A stretch of DNA of 42,613 bases, from the NCBI GenBank assembly GCA_014240285.1, contig JAAZXI010000008.1, positions 1-42,613 on the forward strand, given 5' to 3'. Within the stretch, counting starts at the first letter, position 1, and the number at the start of each line of letters is the position of its first letter. The DNA is from Methanobacteriota archaeon (GTDB lineage: Archaea; Thermoplasmatota; Poseidoniia; Poseidoniales; Thalassarchaeaceae). The notes beneath the pieces were generated by a model. The model had not been told where the DNA came from. It saw only the letters and a list, made by a program, of their open reading frames with translations, and made no database searches. Shown in pieces: positions 42,310 through 42,613 of the stretch. A program made the translations under genes and the position numbers.

Positions 42310-42349
42310 GCCCACAATAGGCCTTGGTGTTGTAGAAATTTTTTTGGAT

Positions 42350-42613
42350 GCTCGGGGGGTTAGTGCAGCTGGGCTGAAGACCTCGGCGAACCTCGGTCCT
42401 TACACCCGCTGTCTATCAAACTCGTCTTTTACGAGTCCCCTGAGGTGCCTCGTCTTTCGGGCGACTTCGAGCTTAGATGCTTTCAGCTCTTATCCGTTCC
42501 CTGCTTGGCTACCCAGCTATACCATTGGCATGATAACTGGTGCACCAGCGGCAGGTCCATCCCGGTCCTCTCGTACTGAGGACAGCTTCCCTCAGATCTC
42601 CGACGCCCACAAC
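42350..42613 (-). rRNA. rrl: 23S rRNA, 3' end (continues beyond window)
   Basis: The last roughly 260 nt of 23S rRNA on the minus strand, truncated at the window edge. The sarcin-ricin loop AGTACGAGAGGACC (minus strand, around 42564-42577) is intact and followed by the conserved GGACCTGCCGCTGGTG and GAAAGCATCTAAG segments. The 3' end lies near 42350, placed by comparison with the conserved terminal helix; it could be off by about 10 bases. No 5S rRNA or tRNA is found between it and aIF6, in line with unlinked rRNA genes of Thermoplasmatota. Confidence 0.95.

Noticed and set aside
42084-42317. Two further minus-strand frames (77 and 72 residues) upstream of aIF6
   Set aside because: They overlap the 64-residue frame whose stop is coupled to aIF6 by ATGA; their composition (R/S/C-rich) looks non-coding.
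1-42613. CRISPR arrays, insertion sequences, transposases or integrases
   Set aside because: No regularly spaced direct repeats, transposase motifs or terminal inverted repeats were seen on reading the window.

Overview
This window is archaeal. Evidence: an RNA polymerase operon with split largest subunit (A' and A'') and an intact B subunit, ribosomal proteins eS1 and eL30, aIF6, a Pop5-like RNase P protein, Shine-Dalgarno motifs of the GGAGGTGA type and TATA-like boxes placed for leaderless transcripts. The 3' end of 23S rRNA is followed directly by aIF6 with no 5S gene visible. Together with a bc-type quinol oxidase, propionyl-CoA carboxylase and very tight packing (three convergent pairs with zero spacing), this fits a marine Thermoplasmatota genome such as Poseidoniales (Marine Group II). 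The lineage is an inference; no database was searched.

Layout. 1-1.6 kb: an AT-rich orphan ORF, two small membrane proteins and a MazG-like pyrophosphohydrolase. 1.5-5.2 kb: a purine nucleoside/MTA phosphorylase, ribosomal protein eS1 carrying an extra SAP domain, a COG1325-type RNA-binding protein, a 7Fe ferredoxin and PdxS. 5.2-12.8 kb: a striking locus of four long coiled-coil proteins around a DtxR-family regulator, a secreted/membrane protein with cytoplasmic zinc ribbons and a multi-span membrane protein. A perfect 19-bp palindrome lies in the divergent promoter between the two transcription units. 12.8-23.3 kb: a gene of unknown function, then (minus strand, transcribed rpoH-rpoB-rpoA1-rpoA2-rpl30e) the RNA polymerase operon, with tRNA-Lys(TTT) just upstream. 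RpoH and RpoA2 share a homologous N-terminal extension, and rpoB contains an apparent 1-base deletion near its 3' end. 23.4-26.4 kb: a methyltransferase-biotin ligase fusion, a Pop5-like protein, a divergent FtsZ and a TPR protein.

26.5-33.1 kb: a respiratory operon. It encodes a membrane-anchored extracytoplasmic protein, a small membrane subunit, a TAT-type Rieske protein, cytochrome b, and a 937-residue fusion of cytochrome b C-terminal half, an 8Fe ferredoxin module and two CCG (HdrB/D-type) domains. A dicluster ferredoxin and a two-helix membrane protein follow. 33.1-36.3 kb: Ogt, asparagine synthase, a 39-residue membrane protein and a SEC59/DGK1-type kinase. 36.3-39.9 kb: a methylmalonyl-CoA module (MeaB and the B12-binding mutase subunit, divergent from carboxyltransferase, small subunit and biotin carrier protein). 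The biotin ligase half of the fusion at 23.4 kb presumably charges this carrier. 39.9-42.6 kb: a Cys/His-rich small protein, threonine synthase, aIF6, a small ORF coupled to aIF6 and the 23S rRNA end.

The best candidates for undescribed biology are the coiled-coil/DtxR locus with its palindrome, the cytochrome b-HdrD-like fusion, the shared RpoH/RpoA2 extension, and the methyltransferase-BirA fusion. No gene-free stretch exceeds 300 bases.
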